Source: VRUE01 sp035605695
GTDB taxonomy: Bacteria; Actinomycetota; Thermoleophilia; Solirubrobacterales; 70-9
Direction: 5' to 3'
DNA: 64,000 nucleotides
NCBI GenBank assembly: GCA_035605695.1
Contig: DATNGZ010000051.1
Span: forward strand, 1 to 64,000
In this document: positions 1-10,681 of the stretch, piece after piece
Layout of the letters: every line of letters starts with the position of its first letter
Numbering within the stretch: position 1 is the first letter of the stretch
Notes under the pieces: generated by a model
Database searches by the model: none
What the model saw: only the letters and a program-made list of their open reading frames with translations
Told to the model about the DNA's origin: nothing
Translations under genes and position numbers: made by a program

Positions 1-155
1 AGGAGCTGCCTAACCATCATGTGCACGCCACCGGCGGCTACGCCTCGACTGTGGTCCCCGTCACCGAGTCGATCGACGAGGTCGACGACATGCTTACCCT
101 GAAGGGGCTGAGACTGATCCATGAGCGCAACACCTCAACAGCCGCCGCTGACTGA
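1..155 (+). CDS. coaX: Type III pantothenate kinase, C-terminal end (partial)
   Basis: Only the last 50 codons are present; the reading frame enters at base 3 and stops at TGA 153-155. The translated tail has a TGGYA loop and ends IDEVDDMLTLKGLRLIHERN followed by a short extra tail. Type III pantothenate kinases (first step of CoA synthesis) end in just such a DP-x-LTLxGLxxIYERN segment. The gene overlaps dusB by 35 bp, which implies co-transcription. CoaX next to DusB and LysS is also the Bacillus-type order. Too little is present to see the acidic or phosphate-binding motifs, so the call rests on the tail and the context. Confidence 0.75.
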   Translation, partial: ELPNHHVHATGGYASTVVPVTESIDEVDDMLTLKGLRLIHERNTSTAAAD

Positions 156-1122
156 TCCCATCCGGATCGGCGCTATCGAGATCCCCAACCGCGTCTTGCT
201 GGCGCCGCTGGCCGGGATCGGCAACTGGTTCGTGCGCCTGCAGGCCAAGCGCTACGGGGCCGGCCTGGCCGTCTCGGAGATGGTCTCCAGCTTCGGCCTG
301 CACCATCGCAACGAGCGCACCCTGCGCGAGCTGATGCGGATCCACCCCGACGAGCACCCCGTCTCGGTGCAGCTCTTCGGCCACGACGCCGAGGTGATGC
401 GCTCCGGCGCGTCGATCGCCGCCGAGGCCGGCGCCGACCTGATCGACATCAACATGGGCTGCCCGGTGCGCAAGGTGCGCAGGACCGGCGCCGGCGCCGA
501 GCTGCTGCGCGACCAGGAGCTCGCCCTGGCCCTGGCCCGCGGCGCCGCCGAGGGCAGCGGTCTGCCGGTGACGGTGAAGCTGCGCTCGGGGATCGAGGCT
601 GGCGACCGCTCTGGCTTCGACCTGGCCATTCGCCTCGCGGAGGAGGCCGGGGTCGCGGCGATCGGCTTTCACCCGCGCGCCGCGACGACCGGCCACAAGG
701 GCGTGCCCGACTACGCGCTAACCCGCGAGCTGGTCGAACGGGTCGAGGTGCCGGTGATCGTCTCCGGTGGTTTGAAAAGCGCCGGGGCGGCGCGCCAGGC
801 CTATGAGGAGTCCGGCGCCGACGCGGTGATGATCGCGCGCGGAGCGCTCGGCAACCCCTGGGTTTTCGAAGAGCTGACCGGCCGCCGCAGCGAGCCCCCC
901 GAGCGGGCTGAGATCGCCGCCGAGCTGCTCTGGGTGATCGACCGCGCCGAGGAGCATCTCGGCCCCGAGCGGGCGGGGCGCTACCTGCGCAAGTTCTATC
1001 CCTGGTACGTCGAGTCGCTGGGCGCATCGCCCGAGCTTGCCGATGAGCTGCAGCGCAGCGCCGACCTTCCCCGCGCCCGCCGCCTGATCGGCGATCTAGC
1101 CGCCCCAACGCCCTCGCTATAA
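121..1122 (+). CDS. dusB: tRNA-dihydrouridine synthase B
   Basis: FMN-dependent enzyme that reduces uridine to dihydrouridine in tRNA D-loops using NADPH. The 333-residue protein has the family landmarks in order: PLAGIGNWFVR near residue 20, the NMGCPVRKVRRTGAGA segment near residue 110 with the catalytic cysteine, VKLRSG in the TIM barrel near residue 155, VSGGL near residue 218, and ARGALGNPWVFEEL near residue 240. The usual HGRT motif is replaced by FHPRAATTGHKG, an atypical flavin/tRNA-contact loop. The ATG lies inside the end of coaX, suggesting translational coupling. Length is normal for the DusB/Nifr3 family. Confidence 0.93.
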   Translation: MSATPQQPPLTDPIRIGAIEIPNRVLLAPLAGIGNWFVRLQAKRYGAGLAVSEMVSSFGLHHRNERTLRELMRIHPDEHPVSVQLFGHDAEVMRSGASIAAEAGADLIDINMGCPVRKVRRTGAGAELLRDQELALALARGAAEGSGLPVTVKLRSGIEAGDRSGFDLAIRLAEEAGVAAIGFHPRAATTGHKGVPDYALTRELVERVEVPVIVSGGLKSAGAARQAYEESGADAVMIARGALGNPWVFEELTGRRSEPPERAEIAAELLWVIDRAEEHLGPERAGRYLRKFYPWYVESLGASPELADELQRSADLPRARRLIGDLAAPTPSL

Positions 1123-1123
1123 T
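1118..1123 (+). promoter_or_regulatory. Perfect -10 box ahead of greA
   Basis: TATAAT overlaps the dusB stop codon. A transcript from here would start near 1130 and give greA a leader of about 100 nt holding the hairpin at 1154-1180. No good -35 hexamer is visible 16-18 bp upstream. Confidence 0.55.
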
Positions 1124-1153
1124 CCCGCGACTTCGGCCCTGGTGCGGTCAGGC

Positions 1154-1180
1154 AAAACGCCGTCGCACCTGGGCGTTTTT
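1154..1180 (+). terminator. Terminator/attenuator hairpin in the greA leader
   Basis: AAAACGCC (1154-1161) pairs perfectly with GGCGTTTT (1172-1179), followed by another T: an intrinsic-terminator shape, rare in this GC-rich window. GGTGCG at 1141-1146 is complementary to CGCACC at 1164-1169 in its loop, so an alternative fold is possible. It may simply end dusB transcription. Because it lies downstream of the TATAAT at 1118, it could also attenuate greA. Confidence 0.6.
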
Positions 1181-1233
1181 GGCTCTAGGAGCCGATTCCA
1201 GCCGTAACAATCACAAAGAGAGGTCAGGACAAA

Positions 1234-1713
1234 GTGAGTCGCCAGTCCGTAATCACCCCCGAGGGTCTCGAGAAGCTCAAGGAGGAGATAGATCACCTCT
1301 CAACCGCGAAGCGACGCGAGGTCGCCGAACGGATCAAGGAGGCGCGCGAGTTCGGCGACATCTCCGAGAACGCCGAGTACGACGACGCCAAGAACGAGCA
1401 GGCCCTGCTCGAGCAGCGGATCGCCCAGCTCGAGGAGCGACTGCGCCGGGCAACCGTGATCGACGAGAAGGACATCAGCACCGACGAAGTGCAGTTCGGC
1501 TCGATCGTCCACGTCAAGGACCAGAAGACCGATGTTTCGCAGAAGTTCCAGATCGTCGGTTCGACCGAGGCCGACCCGCTCGAGCACAAGCTTTCGAACG
1601 AGTCGCCGATCGGCAAAGCGTTGCTTGGCCACAAGCGCAACGACGTGGTCACGGTTGAGGTCCCCAGGGGGCCCAAGAAGAAGTTGAAGATCACCAAGAT
1701 CGAGACGGCGTAA
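1234..1713 (+). CDS. greA: Transcription elongation factor GreA
   Basis: Stimulates the transcript-cleavage activity of stalled RNA polymerase. The 159-residue product has the GreA layout: an antiparallel coiled coil over about residues 1-75, with ENAEYDDAKNEQ at the tip carrying the acidic residues inserted into the secondary channel, then a C-terminal FKBP-like domain (VQFGSIVHVKD, ESPIGKALLGHK). The start is GTG with a moderate SD (GAGAGG) upstream. Length matches the family. The gene sits between dusB and lysS and has its own likely promoter. Confidence 0.95.
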   Translation: MSRQSVITPEGLEKLKEEIDHLSTAKRREVAERIKEAREFGDISENAEYDDAKNEQALLEQRIAQLEERLRRATVIDEKDISTDEVQFGSIVHVKDQKTDVSQKFQIVGSTEADPLEHKLSNESPIGKALLGHKRNDVVTVEVPRGPKKKLKITKIETA

Positions 1714-1744
1714 GAGCCAGGCCCAGCGCTATAGGCTCGCTCAG

Positions 1745-3226
1745 ATGAGCGACCAGACCGAAGAGCCGAAGCTTTCTGACGTCCTGCGTGATCGGCGGGA
1801 GAAGCTTGAGCGGCTTCGTGAGGCTGGGATTGATCCGTTCCCGCCCGAGTTCGGCGAACGCGAGGACATTGGTGAGGTGCGGGCTGCGCATGAGGGGCTG
1901 GCGCCGGGAATCGAGACCGAGTCCCGGCATCGGATAGCCGGGCGGATCGTCGGCCGGCGTGGTCACGGCAAGGCTTGTTTCCTCGACCTGCGGGACGGCA
2001 GCGGTCAGATTCAGCTTCACGCGCGCGAGGACCTGCTCGGTGAGGAGCCCTACGAGGTGCTCGTCGACCTCGACCTCGGCGACATCATCGGCGTCGAGGG
2101 CACCGCACTCGCCACCCGTCGCGGCGGTGAGCTCTCGCTTGCGATCGACCACTGGCGCCTGCTCGCAAAGAGCCTGCGGCCGCCGCCCGACAAGTTTCAC
2201 GGCCTCGGGGACGTCGAGACCCGCTACCGCCACCGCGAGCTCGACCTGATCGCCAACGAGGAGAGCCGCCGTCTCTTCGGGCTGCGCGCCCGCGCGGTCA
2301 GCGAGGTGCGTCGCTGGCTCGATGAGCGCGGCTTCGTCGAGGTCGAGACGCCGGTCCTGCAACCGCTCTACGGCGGTGCCCTGGCCAAGCCCTTCACCAC
2401 CCATCACAACGCGCTCGACCGCGATCTCTACCTGCGAATCGCCACCGAGCTCTACCTCAAGCGCCTCGTCGTCGGCGGTATCGACCGCGTCTACGAGCTC
2501 GGCAAGGACTTCCGCAACGAGGGGGTCTCGCACAAGCACAACCCCGAGTTCACGATGCTCGAGTGGTACGAGGCGTGCTCCGATTACGTCGCCACCGCGC
2601 ACCGGGTCGAGACGATGGTCGCCGAGGTCGCCGAGCGGGTTCTGGGCACGACCAAGGTCGAGCGAGGCGATCTGACGATCGACTTCGCCCCGCCCTGGAA
2701 TCGGGTCAGCTTCCGCGATGCGATTCGCGAGGCGAGCGGCGTCGACATCGCCGAGCATCCGACCCGCGAGGTCCTGGCCGCGGCGATCGGGACCGAGCCG
2801 GCGACGGACGAGGGCTGGGGCAAGTTGGTCGACGGTCTGCTCTCCAAGCACGTCGAGCCGAAGCTGATCCAGCCCACCTTCGTCCTCGACTATCCGGTCG
2901 AGCTCTCGCCCTTCGCCAAGTCACACCGCTCCGAGGATGGCTTGGTCGAGCGCTTCGAGGCCTTTGCCGGTGGCATGGAGATCGCCAACGGCTTCACCGA
3001 GCTCAACGACCCCGACGAGCAGCGCCGTCGCTTCGAGCAGCAGGCGGAGGAGCTCGAGCGAGGCGACGAAGAGGCACAGCCCTACGACGAGGATTTCGTC
3101 GGCGCGCTCGAGCAAGGGATGCCTCCGACCGGCGGTGTCGGCATCGGGATCGACCGCCTGGTGATGCTGCTAACCGGGGCGAAGAGCGTGCGCGAGGTCG
3201 TTCTCTTCCCCGCTATGCGCTCCTGA
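1745..3226 (+). CDS. lysS: Lysyl-tRNA synthetase (class II)
   Basis: Charges tRNA-Lys. The 493-residue protein has an OB-fold anticodon domain (about 60-145) and a class II catalytic core: motif 1 VEVETPVLQPLYGGALAKPF near 199-216, motif 2 FRNEGVSHKHNPEFTMLEWY near 256-275, motif 3 GVGIGIDRLVMLLTG near the C terminus. A -10 box TAGGCT (1732-1737) lies 7 nt before the ATG with no SD, so the mRNA is probably leaderless. There is therefore no room for a T-box or other leader riboswitch. Confidence 0.96.
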   Translation: MSDQTEEPKLSDVLRDRREKLERLREAGIDPFPPEFGEREDIGEVRAAHEGLAPGIETESRHRIAGRIVGRRGHGKACFLDLRDGSGQIQLHAREDLLGEEPYEVLVDLDLGDIIGVEGTALATRRGGELSLAIDHWRLLAKSLRPPPDKFHGLGDVETRYRHRELDLIANEESRRLFGLRARAVSEVRRWLDERGFVEVETPVLQPLYGGALAKPFTTHHNALDRDLYLRIATELYLKRLVVGGIDRVYELGKDFRNEGVSHKHNPEFTMLEWYEACSDYVATAHRVETMVAEVAERVLGTTKVERGDLTIDFAPPWNRVSFRDAIREASGVDIAEHPTREVLAAAIGTEPATDEGWGKLVDGLLSKHVEPKLIQPTFVLDYPVELSPFAKSHRSEDGLVERFEAFAGGMEIANGFTELNDPDEQRRRFEQQAEELERGDEEAQPYDEDFVGALEQGMPPTGGVGIGIDRLVMLLTGAKSVREVVLFPAMRS

Positions 3227-3382
3227 AGCGGTCAAAAAGCCGCTCTGAGCGAATATTTGCGAGCCGAGGCCGGTTGGGCGCTCTCGGTATCGTTTAAAGG
3301 GCACATGGGCGCCTCCCGATAACCGAAGGGCGTCTACCGATACTTACCCGGCCGGTCCGCGTTGGGTAGATAGAGAGGCTTT

Positions 3383-5992
<2,610 letters not shown>

Positions 5993-6011
5993 GCGAATCT
6001 CGCCCCTGAGC

Positions 6012-6032
6012 GGCCCGGCGCAGCGCCGGGCC
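6012..6032. terminator. GC-rich hairpin after clpC
   Basis: GGCCCGGCGC (6012-6021) and GCGCCGGGCC (6023-6032) are exact complements around one base, so the real fold has a shorter stem with a small loop. No T-run follows. Probable clpC terminator of the U-less type. Confidence 0.5.
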
Positions 6033-6066
6033 GGGGCCGGCCCGTCGCTACGGCTACGTTTCCCAT

Positions 6067-7200
6067 ATGCGCGAACCGGGCCGGACGGCAATAGGCACCT
6101 GGAGTGGCGGGCGTTACCTGCACTACGGCGAGGCGATCGAGGAGCAGCGACTGACGAGATTGCTGCGACCGGGCGGCGGCGTCGACACAGTCATAACCGC
6201 CGACACCTACGGGCAGGGAGAGGCGGATTCGCTGCTCGGCCGGGCGCTCGCGGGCGTCGGACGCGACGAGTACTCGCTGGTTGGCGCGGTCGGACATGAC
6301 TTCTACGAGGGAGAGCGCGACGGGCCACGCGGCTTCCCCCGCTTCACCCATTCCCCCCTGCGCGGCGAGAATCAGTACGCCGACTACCTGCGGATGGCGG
6401 CCGAGCGCAGCCTGGAGCGGCTCGGGGTCGAGAGCTTCGACCTTCTCCTGCTTCACAACCCGGATCGGATCGGCTACTCGAGCGAGGCGGTCTGGGACGG
6501 CATGGAGGCGCTGCGCGAGGCCGGCCTCGCCGGGCAGATCGGCGTCGCACCGGGCCCGGCCAACGGATTCACCCTCGATCTGATCTCTTGTTTGGAGCGC
6601 TTCGGCGAGCGGATCGACTGGGCGATGATCATCCTCAACCCCTTCGAGCCCTGGCCCGGTGAGCTCTGCCTCGACGCCGCCGAGCGCCACGGCGTCAAGG
6701 TGATCACCCGGGTCGTCGACTACGGCGGCCTCTTCTGGGGGGACCTGCGGCCGGGTATGGAGCTGGCGAAGGGCGATCACCGGGCCTTCCGGCCGGAAGG
6801 CTGGATCGAGGCGGGGCTGGAGAAGCTCGAACGCCTTGAGCCGCTGCGCGAGCGCAGCGGCCTCAGCCCGATCCACCTTGCCTGCCAGTGGAACCTCGCC
6901 CACCCGGCGGTCGAGTGCGTAGCGCCGACTTTGATCCAGGAGGCCGGGCCTGGGGCGCGGCCAGTCGAGGACAAGCGGGCGGAGCTTGCCGCGCTGACGG
7001 CCGAGAATCCGCTAAACGAGGCCGACGTCGCCGAGATCCGCGCGGTTGGCGACAACACCGGTTGCATGGCGCTGAAGGGCGCCAGCCCCCAGCACGAAGG
7101 CGAGGAGCGGCCCGACCGCTGGCCACTAAGCGATGACCTAATCCAGGTCGGGCAGCGCTGGGGAATCGACTCCGCTCGCGACCTGGTCGCCTTTCGCTGA
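6067..7200 (+). CDS. Aldo/keto reductase family protein
   Basis: Predicted NAD(P)H-dependent oxidoreductase with a TIM-barrel AKR fold. In the 377 residues, ITADTYGQGEADSLLGRAL corresponds to the family D-TAxxYG-xxE-LG segment (about 40-60, carrying the Asp and Tyr positions). LERLGVESFDLLLLHNPD is the conserved L-T-YIDLxxxH stretch, and IHLACQWNLAHPAVECVAP fits the C-terminal NADP-binding part. A -10 box TACGTT (6055-6060) sits 6 nt before the ATG, so a leaderless mRNA is likely. The substrate cannot be told from sequence. Confidence 0.8.
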   Translation: MREPGRTAIGTWSGGRYLHYGEAIEEQRLTRLLRPGGGVDTVITADTYGQGEADSLLGRALAGVGRDEYSLVGAVGHDFYEGERDGPRGFPRFTHSPLRGENQYADYLRMAAERSLERLGVESFDLLLLHNPDRIGYSSEAVWDGMEALREAGLAGQIGVAPGPANGFTLDLISCLERFGERIDWAMIILNPFEPWPGELCLDAAERHGVKVITRVVDYGGLFWGDLRPGMELAKGDHRAFRPEGWIEAGLEKLERLEPLRERSGLSPIHLACQWNLAHPAVECVAPTLIQEAGPGARPVEDKRAELAALTAENPLNEADVAEIRAVGDNTGCMALKGASPQHEGEERPDRWPLSDDLIQVGQRWGIDSARDLVAFR

Positions 7201-7206
7201 CGACGG

Positions 7207-7306
7207 GGAGTGTGGGGCCGTCCTCCGGACGGCTCAGGGTCCACGACTCGAATTGCCTCCGCGATCTGCTGCGCAACGGCCTCCGGGAGGATGGCCCCCA
7301 GACTCC
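7207..7306. repeat. Imperfect long inverted repeat between the reductase and MFS genes
   Basis: The arm at 7207-7228 (GGAGTGTGGGGCCGTCCTCC) is nearly complementary to 7283-7306, with one mismatch, one G-T and two bulges, around a 54-nt centre. It begins 6 bp after the reductase stop and ends just upstream of the MFS -10 box. It resembles a decayed version of the hairpins at 59966 and 60176 but shares no obvious core sequence with them. It may act as a terminator. Confidence 0.5.
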
Positions 7307-7333
7307 GCCGCCCCCACCAATAGGTTCAACCAG

Positions 7334-8764
7334 GTGAACCGCCGCTGGTGGACCCTGATCGGCGCCTGCTCCGGCCTCTTCATCCTGATGCTCGACTCGA
7401 CCGTGGTGGCGCTGGCGCTCTCCTCGATCCGGGCCGACCTCGGCGCCGGCGCGGAGGCGCTGCAGTGGGTTATGAATGGTTACCTGCTGACGATCGCTGT
7501 GCTCGTCGTCACCGCCGGCCGGCTCGGCGACATGTTCGGCCGCAAGCGCGTCTTTCTCGCCGGGATGGTTCTCTTCGCCGCCGGCTCGGTTCTCTCGGGT
7601 GCGGCCCAGGGGCCCGCGATGCTGATCGGCGGTCGCGTTTTGCAGGGCATCGGCGCGGCGCCGATGCTCTCGCTCTCGCTGGCGATTGTCTGCAACGCCT
7701 TCCCCGCCTCCGAGCAGCCGCGCGCCCTTGGCATCTGGGCGGCCGTCTCGGCGATCGCCCTGGCGATCGGGCCGGTCCTCGGCGGAGTCCTGATCGCGCT
7801 CGACTGGCGGCTGATCTTCTGGATCAACCTGCCGATCGTCGCGATCGGCCTGGCGATCATGATCGCCGCCGCGCCCGAGTCGACCGATCCCAGCGCCGGC
7901 ACTCGCGTCGACCTGCCCGGCCTGTTGGCGCTGAGCATCGGCCTCATCGCGGTCGTCCTGGCGCTGGTCCAGGCACGCGCTTGGAGCGCTGGCCTGATAG
8001 CCGCGCTGGCGCTGGGCGGAGTGGTCGTACTGGCCTTGTTCGGCTGGATCGAGCAACGCGTGCGCAACCCGATCGTCGAATTCGCCCTCTTTCGCAACGG
8101 CCCCTACTTCGGCGCCAGCGCTGCCGCTTTCGCCATCGTCGGCTCTTACTGGGCGGTGATGTTCTTCCAGCCTCAGTACCTGCAGGACGCGCGCGGGCAC
8201 TCGGCCCTGCTCAGCGGCCTGCTGATCCTGCCGGTGACTGCGCCGATGGTCTCTATCTCGCCCTTCTCCGGTCGCCTGATCGGCCGCTTCGGCGCCCGCG
8301 GGCTGATGACCGCGGGGATGGCCTTCGGCACCGCCGGCCTGATCGTCCTCACCCAGATCGATGCCGGCAGCTCCTACGCGATGGTACTCGCCGGCTACCT
8401 GCTCTTCGGGATCGCGATCGGCCTCGTTTACGCGCCGATGTCGACCGCGGCGATGGCGGTAATGCCGGCCGAGAAGGTCGGCATCGCCTCCGGCGTGCTG
8501 GCGATGGACAGGATCGTCGCGGGCTCACTAGCGCTGGCCGCAACCGGCGCCGCCTTTCACGCTCTACAGGCCGGGGGAGACTCGTTCACCGACGCGATCG
8601 CGTCCTCGACCTGGGTCTCCGTCGGCCTCTGCGTCCTTGGCGGCGTGCTCACCTGGGCCTTCGTCCGCGATCCCGAGCGGCCTGGTCCCGACCCCGCCGT
8701 CGCCGGTAAGCCAGAGCCAAGCGCCCTGCGGCACCACACGCACCACCACCGCTTCCACTTCTGA
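7334..8764 (+). CDS. MFS drug-resistance-type transporter (DHA2 / EmrB-QacA type)
   Basis: Predicted proton-driven exporter, 476 residues with roughly 14 hydrophobic helices. LDSTVVALALSSI in helix 1 and GRLGDMFGRKRVFLAG in the first cytoplasmic loop are typical DHA2 motifs (motif D1-like and motif A). The C terminus is His-rich (HHTHHHRFHF). I chose GTG 7334 because TAGGTT (7321-7326) lies 7 nt upstream. A longer reading from 7253 would run through the inverted repeat and adds an un-membrane-like leader. The substrate is unknown. Confidence 0.88.
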   Translation: MNRRWWTLIGACSGLFILMLDSTVVALALSSIRADLGAGAEALQWVMNGYLLTIAVLVVTAGRLGDMFGRKRVFLAGMVLFAAGSVLSGAAQGPAMLIGGRVLQGIGAAPMLSLSLAIVCNAFPASEQPRALGIWAAVSAIALAIGPVLGGVLIALDWRLIFWINLPIVAIGLAIMIAAAPESTDPSAGTRVDLPGLLALSIGLIAVVLALVQARAWSAGLIAALALGGVVVLALFGWIEQRVRNPIVEFALFRNGPYFGASAAAFAIVGSYWAVMFFQPQYLQDARGHSALLSGLLILPVTAPMVSISPFSGRLIGRFGARGLMTAGMAFGTAGLIVLTQIDAGSSYAMVLAGYLLFGIAIGLVYAPMSTAAMAVMPAEKVGIASGVLAMDRIVAGSLALAATGAAFHALQAGGDSFTDAIASSTWVSVGLCVLGGVLTWAFVRDPERPGPDPAVAGKPEPSALRHHTHHHRFHF

Positions 8765-8777
8765 GCGTTGTAAAAAG

Positions 8778-8829
8778 CCGAACTGCATCAACTTTTTAAC
8801 CTCGGTAGGACTGGAAGTTGATGTAGTTC
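8778..8829. repeat. Hairpin repeat, copy 1 (left arm shared with 55085)
   Basis: CCGAACTGCATCAACTT (8778-8794) faces AAGTTGATGTAGTTC (8815-8829): 15 pairs with one G-U, around a 20-nt loop. The left arm is identical to that at 55085-55101, while the loop differs. It lies 13 bp after the MFS stop and probably terminates transcription. Confidence 0.65.
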
Positions 8830-8872
8830 CCGGGTTTAGGGGGATAGAAAGCCCCTTAGGTGATCGGTTTCC

Positions 8873-8911
8873 TTGACAATCCCTATCCTGACCTGTCCAC
8901 TAGGGATTGTC
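8873..8911 (+). promoter_or_regulatory. disA promoter region with 11-bp inverted repeat
   Basis: TTGACA at 8873-8878 is a consensus -35. GACAATCCCTA (8875-8885) is repeated inverted as TAGGGATTGTC (8901-8911), perfect over 11 bp with a 15-bp spacer. The left arm overlaps the -35 and the right arm covers the expected -10 area (CTAGGGAT). The arrangement looks like a dimeric repressor operator or a 5' UTR stem for disA. Confidence 0.55.
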
Positions 8912-8952
8912 CACACCGCATTCCAAAGCGGTTTTTGCCATCCTAGAGAGCG

Positions 8953-10065
8953 ATGTCAGCGCTGCCTGGTGATGAGCTTCATGAGTTGTCGGAACGTCAA
9001 GATCCCAGGCTACTGAGGGCTCTTGATGTCGTCGCGCCTGGTGGCGCCCTGCGCGAGGGCCTCGACAACATCGTCCACTCCCGCACTGGCGGGCTGATCG
9101 TCGTCGGCGATGCCGGCGATATCTCGCACCTGCTCTCCGGCGGGATCAGGCTCGATATCGACTACACGCCGGCGATGCTCTACCAGGTGGCAAAGATGGA
9201 TGGGGCGATCGTGCTCAACGCCGAGGCGACGAAGATTGCCTGGGCCAACGTGCAGCTGATGCCGGACCCGACGATTCTCTCCTCGGAGACCGGCACCCGC
9301 CACCGCACCGCCGAGCGCGTCTCCAAGCAGACCGAGGCGCTGGTGATCGCGATCTCCCAGCGCCGCGACGTCGTTTCCCTCTACGTCGAGGGGACGAAGT
9401 ACATCCTGCAGGACATCCCGGCCGTGCTTGCCAAGGCCAACCAGGGTCTGGCGACGCTGGACAAGTACCGCGCCCGGCTCGACCAAGTCTCCAACCGCCT
9501 CACCGTGCTCGAGTTCGAGGGCGGCGGCGTCCTCTATGACGCGCTCGCCGTCCTGCAGCGCTCCGAGCTGGTTACGCGGATGGCGGTCGAGGTCGAGCGC
9601 TATATCGTCGAGCTGGGCACCGAGGGGCGCCTGATTGAGATGCAGCTGGAGGAGACGATGGTCGGCGTCGCCGCCGACAAGACGGCCTTGATCCGCGACT
9701 ACTCGGTCGAGGATTCCGAGCAGAACCTCGCCACCGTGGTCCAGTCGCTGGCGCGCATGCCGCACCAGGACGTGCTCGACTTCGGCCGTCTCGCCGAGTT
9801 GCTCGGCTACGACCGCAAGCTCAACACCCTTGACTTTCCGGTCGCCCCACGGGGCTACCGCGTGCTCGGCCGCGTGCCGCGCATCCCCAAGCTTGTCGTC
9901 CAGAAGATCATCCATGAGCTGGGTGGGCTGGAGGAGGTACTCGCTGCCTCTGACGCTGACCTCGAGGCCGTCGACGGTGTTGGCTCCACGCGAGCCAAGG
10001 ACATCCGCGAGGGCCTGCGCAGGCTCCAGGAGGTCGATCTGGTTGACCGGTACCTACAGAGCTGA
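8953..10065 (+). CDS. disA: DNA integrity scanning protein DisA (diadenylate cyclase)
   Basis: Condenses two ATP into c-di-AMP and scans DNA for branched lesions. The 370-residue protein has the DAC domain with DGA (83-85, metal-binding Asp) and GTRHRTA (RHR 116-118). A helical spine follows, then a C-terminal helix-hairpin-helix DNA-binding domain (LEAVDGVGSTRAKDIREGL). No radA is adjacent. Upstream lies an unusual promoter with an inverted repeat (8873-8911). carD follows 63 bp downstream, separated by a small hairpin. Confidence 0.97.
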   Translation: MSALPGDELHELSERQDPRLLRALDVVAPGGALREGLDNIVHSRTGGLIVVGDAGDISHLLSGGIRLDIDYTPAMLYQVAKMDGAIVLNAEATKIAWANVQLMPDPTILSSETGTRHRTAERVSKQTEALVIAISQRRDVVSLYVEGTKYILQDIPAVLAKANQGLATLDKYRARLDQVSNRLTVLEFEGGGVLYDALAVLQRSELVTRMAVEVERYIVELGTEGRLIEMQLEETMVGVAADKTALIRDYSVEDSEQNLATVVQSLARMPHQDVLDFGRLAELLGYDRKLNTLDFPVAPRGYRVLGRVPRIPKLVVQKIIHELGGLEEVLAASDADLEAVDGVGSTRAKDIREGLRRLQEVDLVDRYLQS

Positions 10066-10083
10066 CGGCGATCCGACGCCGTC
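10064..10083. terminator. Small hairpin between disA and carD
   Basis: GACGGCG (10064-10070) and CGCCGTC (10077-10083) form a perfect 7-bp stem with a 6-nt loop, overlapping the disA stop. No T-run follows. It may be a weak terminator or a processing site. Confidence 0.4.
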
Positions 10084-10128
10084 GACGAGAGAAAGGAGCA
10101 CGCGATTTCTGAGCTAGTAGAGGAGGCC

Positions 10129-10671
10129 ATGGAGGTGGACTTCGAGACGGACATCCCGTACGTCTGCGATTTCGAAGAGGGGGACAAGGTCGTTTACCCC
10201 CACCACGGTGCGGGCCTCGTGCTGAAGAAGGAGTCTCGTGAGCTGATGGGGGAGGAGCGGGAGTACCTGACGATCAAGATCCTCCACAACGAACTCACGG
10301 TGATGGTTCCTTGCGAAAACGCGGGCGTCGCCGGCCTGCGGCGGGTGATCGACGAGGTCGAAATCAAGAAGGTGACCGGCGTCCTCACCGATGAGGTGTC
10401 AGACATGCCGAAGAACTGGAACCGGCGCTTCAAGTACAACCGCGAGAAGATCAAGACCGGCGATGTCTTCGAGCTGGCCGAGGTCGTCCGTAACCTCGCC
10501 ATCCGCGAGATGGAAAAGGGCCTTTCGACCGGTGAGAAGCAGATGTACACGCGGGCGAAGAAGATCCTCGCCTCGGAGTTCATGTACGCGCTCGACAAAG
10601 ACGAGGAAGGCGCGGAGGAATACCTGGACGGGCTGCTGGAGGAGCGCTACGCCGCCACGGCGACCGCCTAG
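10129..10671 (+). CDS. carD: CarD-family RNA polymerase-binding transcription regulator
   Basis: Binds the RNA polymerase beta subunit and stabilises open complexes, chiefly at rRNA and housekeeping promoters. The 180 residues show the N-terminal RID (FEEGDKVVYPHHGAGLVL) and the helical DNA-binding domain (KNWNRRFKYNREKI, FELAEVVRNLAIREMEKGLS). ATG 10129 has AGGAGG only 2 nt upstream, too close. An in-frame ATT at 10105 has a much better SD (AAAGGAG at 10092-10098, 6-nt spacer) and would add eight residues (MSELVEEA). GTG 10135 is a third option. CarD-IspD adjacency is common in actinobacteria. Confidence 0.95.
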   Translation: MEVDFETDIPYVCDFEEGDKVVYPHHGAGLVLKKESRELMGEEREYLTIKILHNELTVMVPCENAGVAGLRRVIDEVEIKKVTGVLTDEVSDMPKNWNRRFKYNREKIKTGDVFELAEVVRNLAIREMEKGLSTGEKQMYTRAKKILASEFMYALDKDEEGAEEYLDGLLEERYAATATA

Positions 10672-10681
10672 CTCCAACAGC

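Noticed and set aside
1691..2851. Antisense frame of 386 codons opposite lysS
   Set aside because: Low-complexity antisense of a well-supported synthetase gene.
3227..3382. CtsR or ClgR operator upstream of clpC
   Set aside because: I found no tandem heptanucleotide repeat or GTTCGC-type palindrome; only a weak 5-bp stem near 3227-3244.
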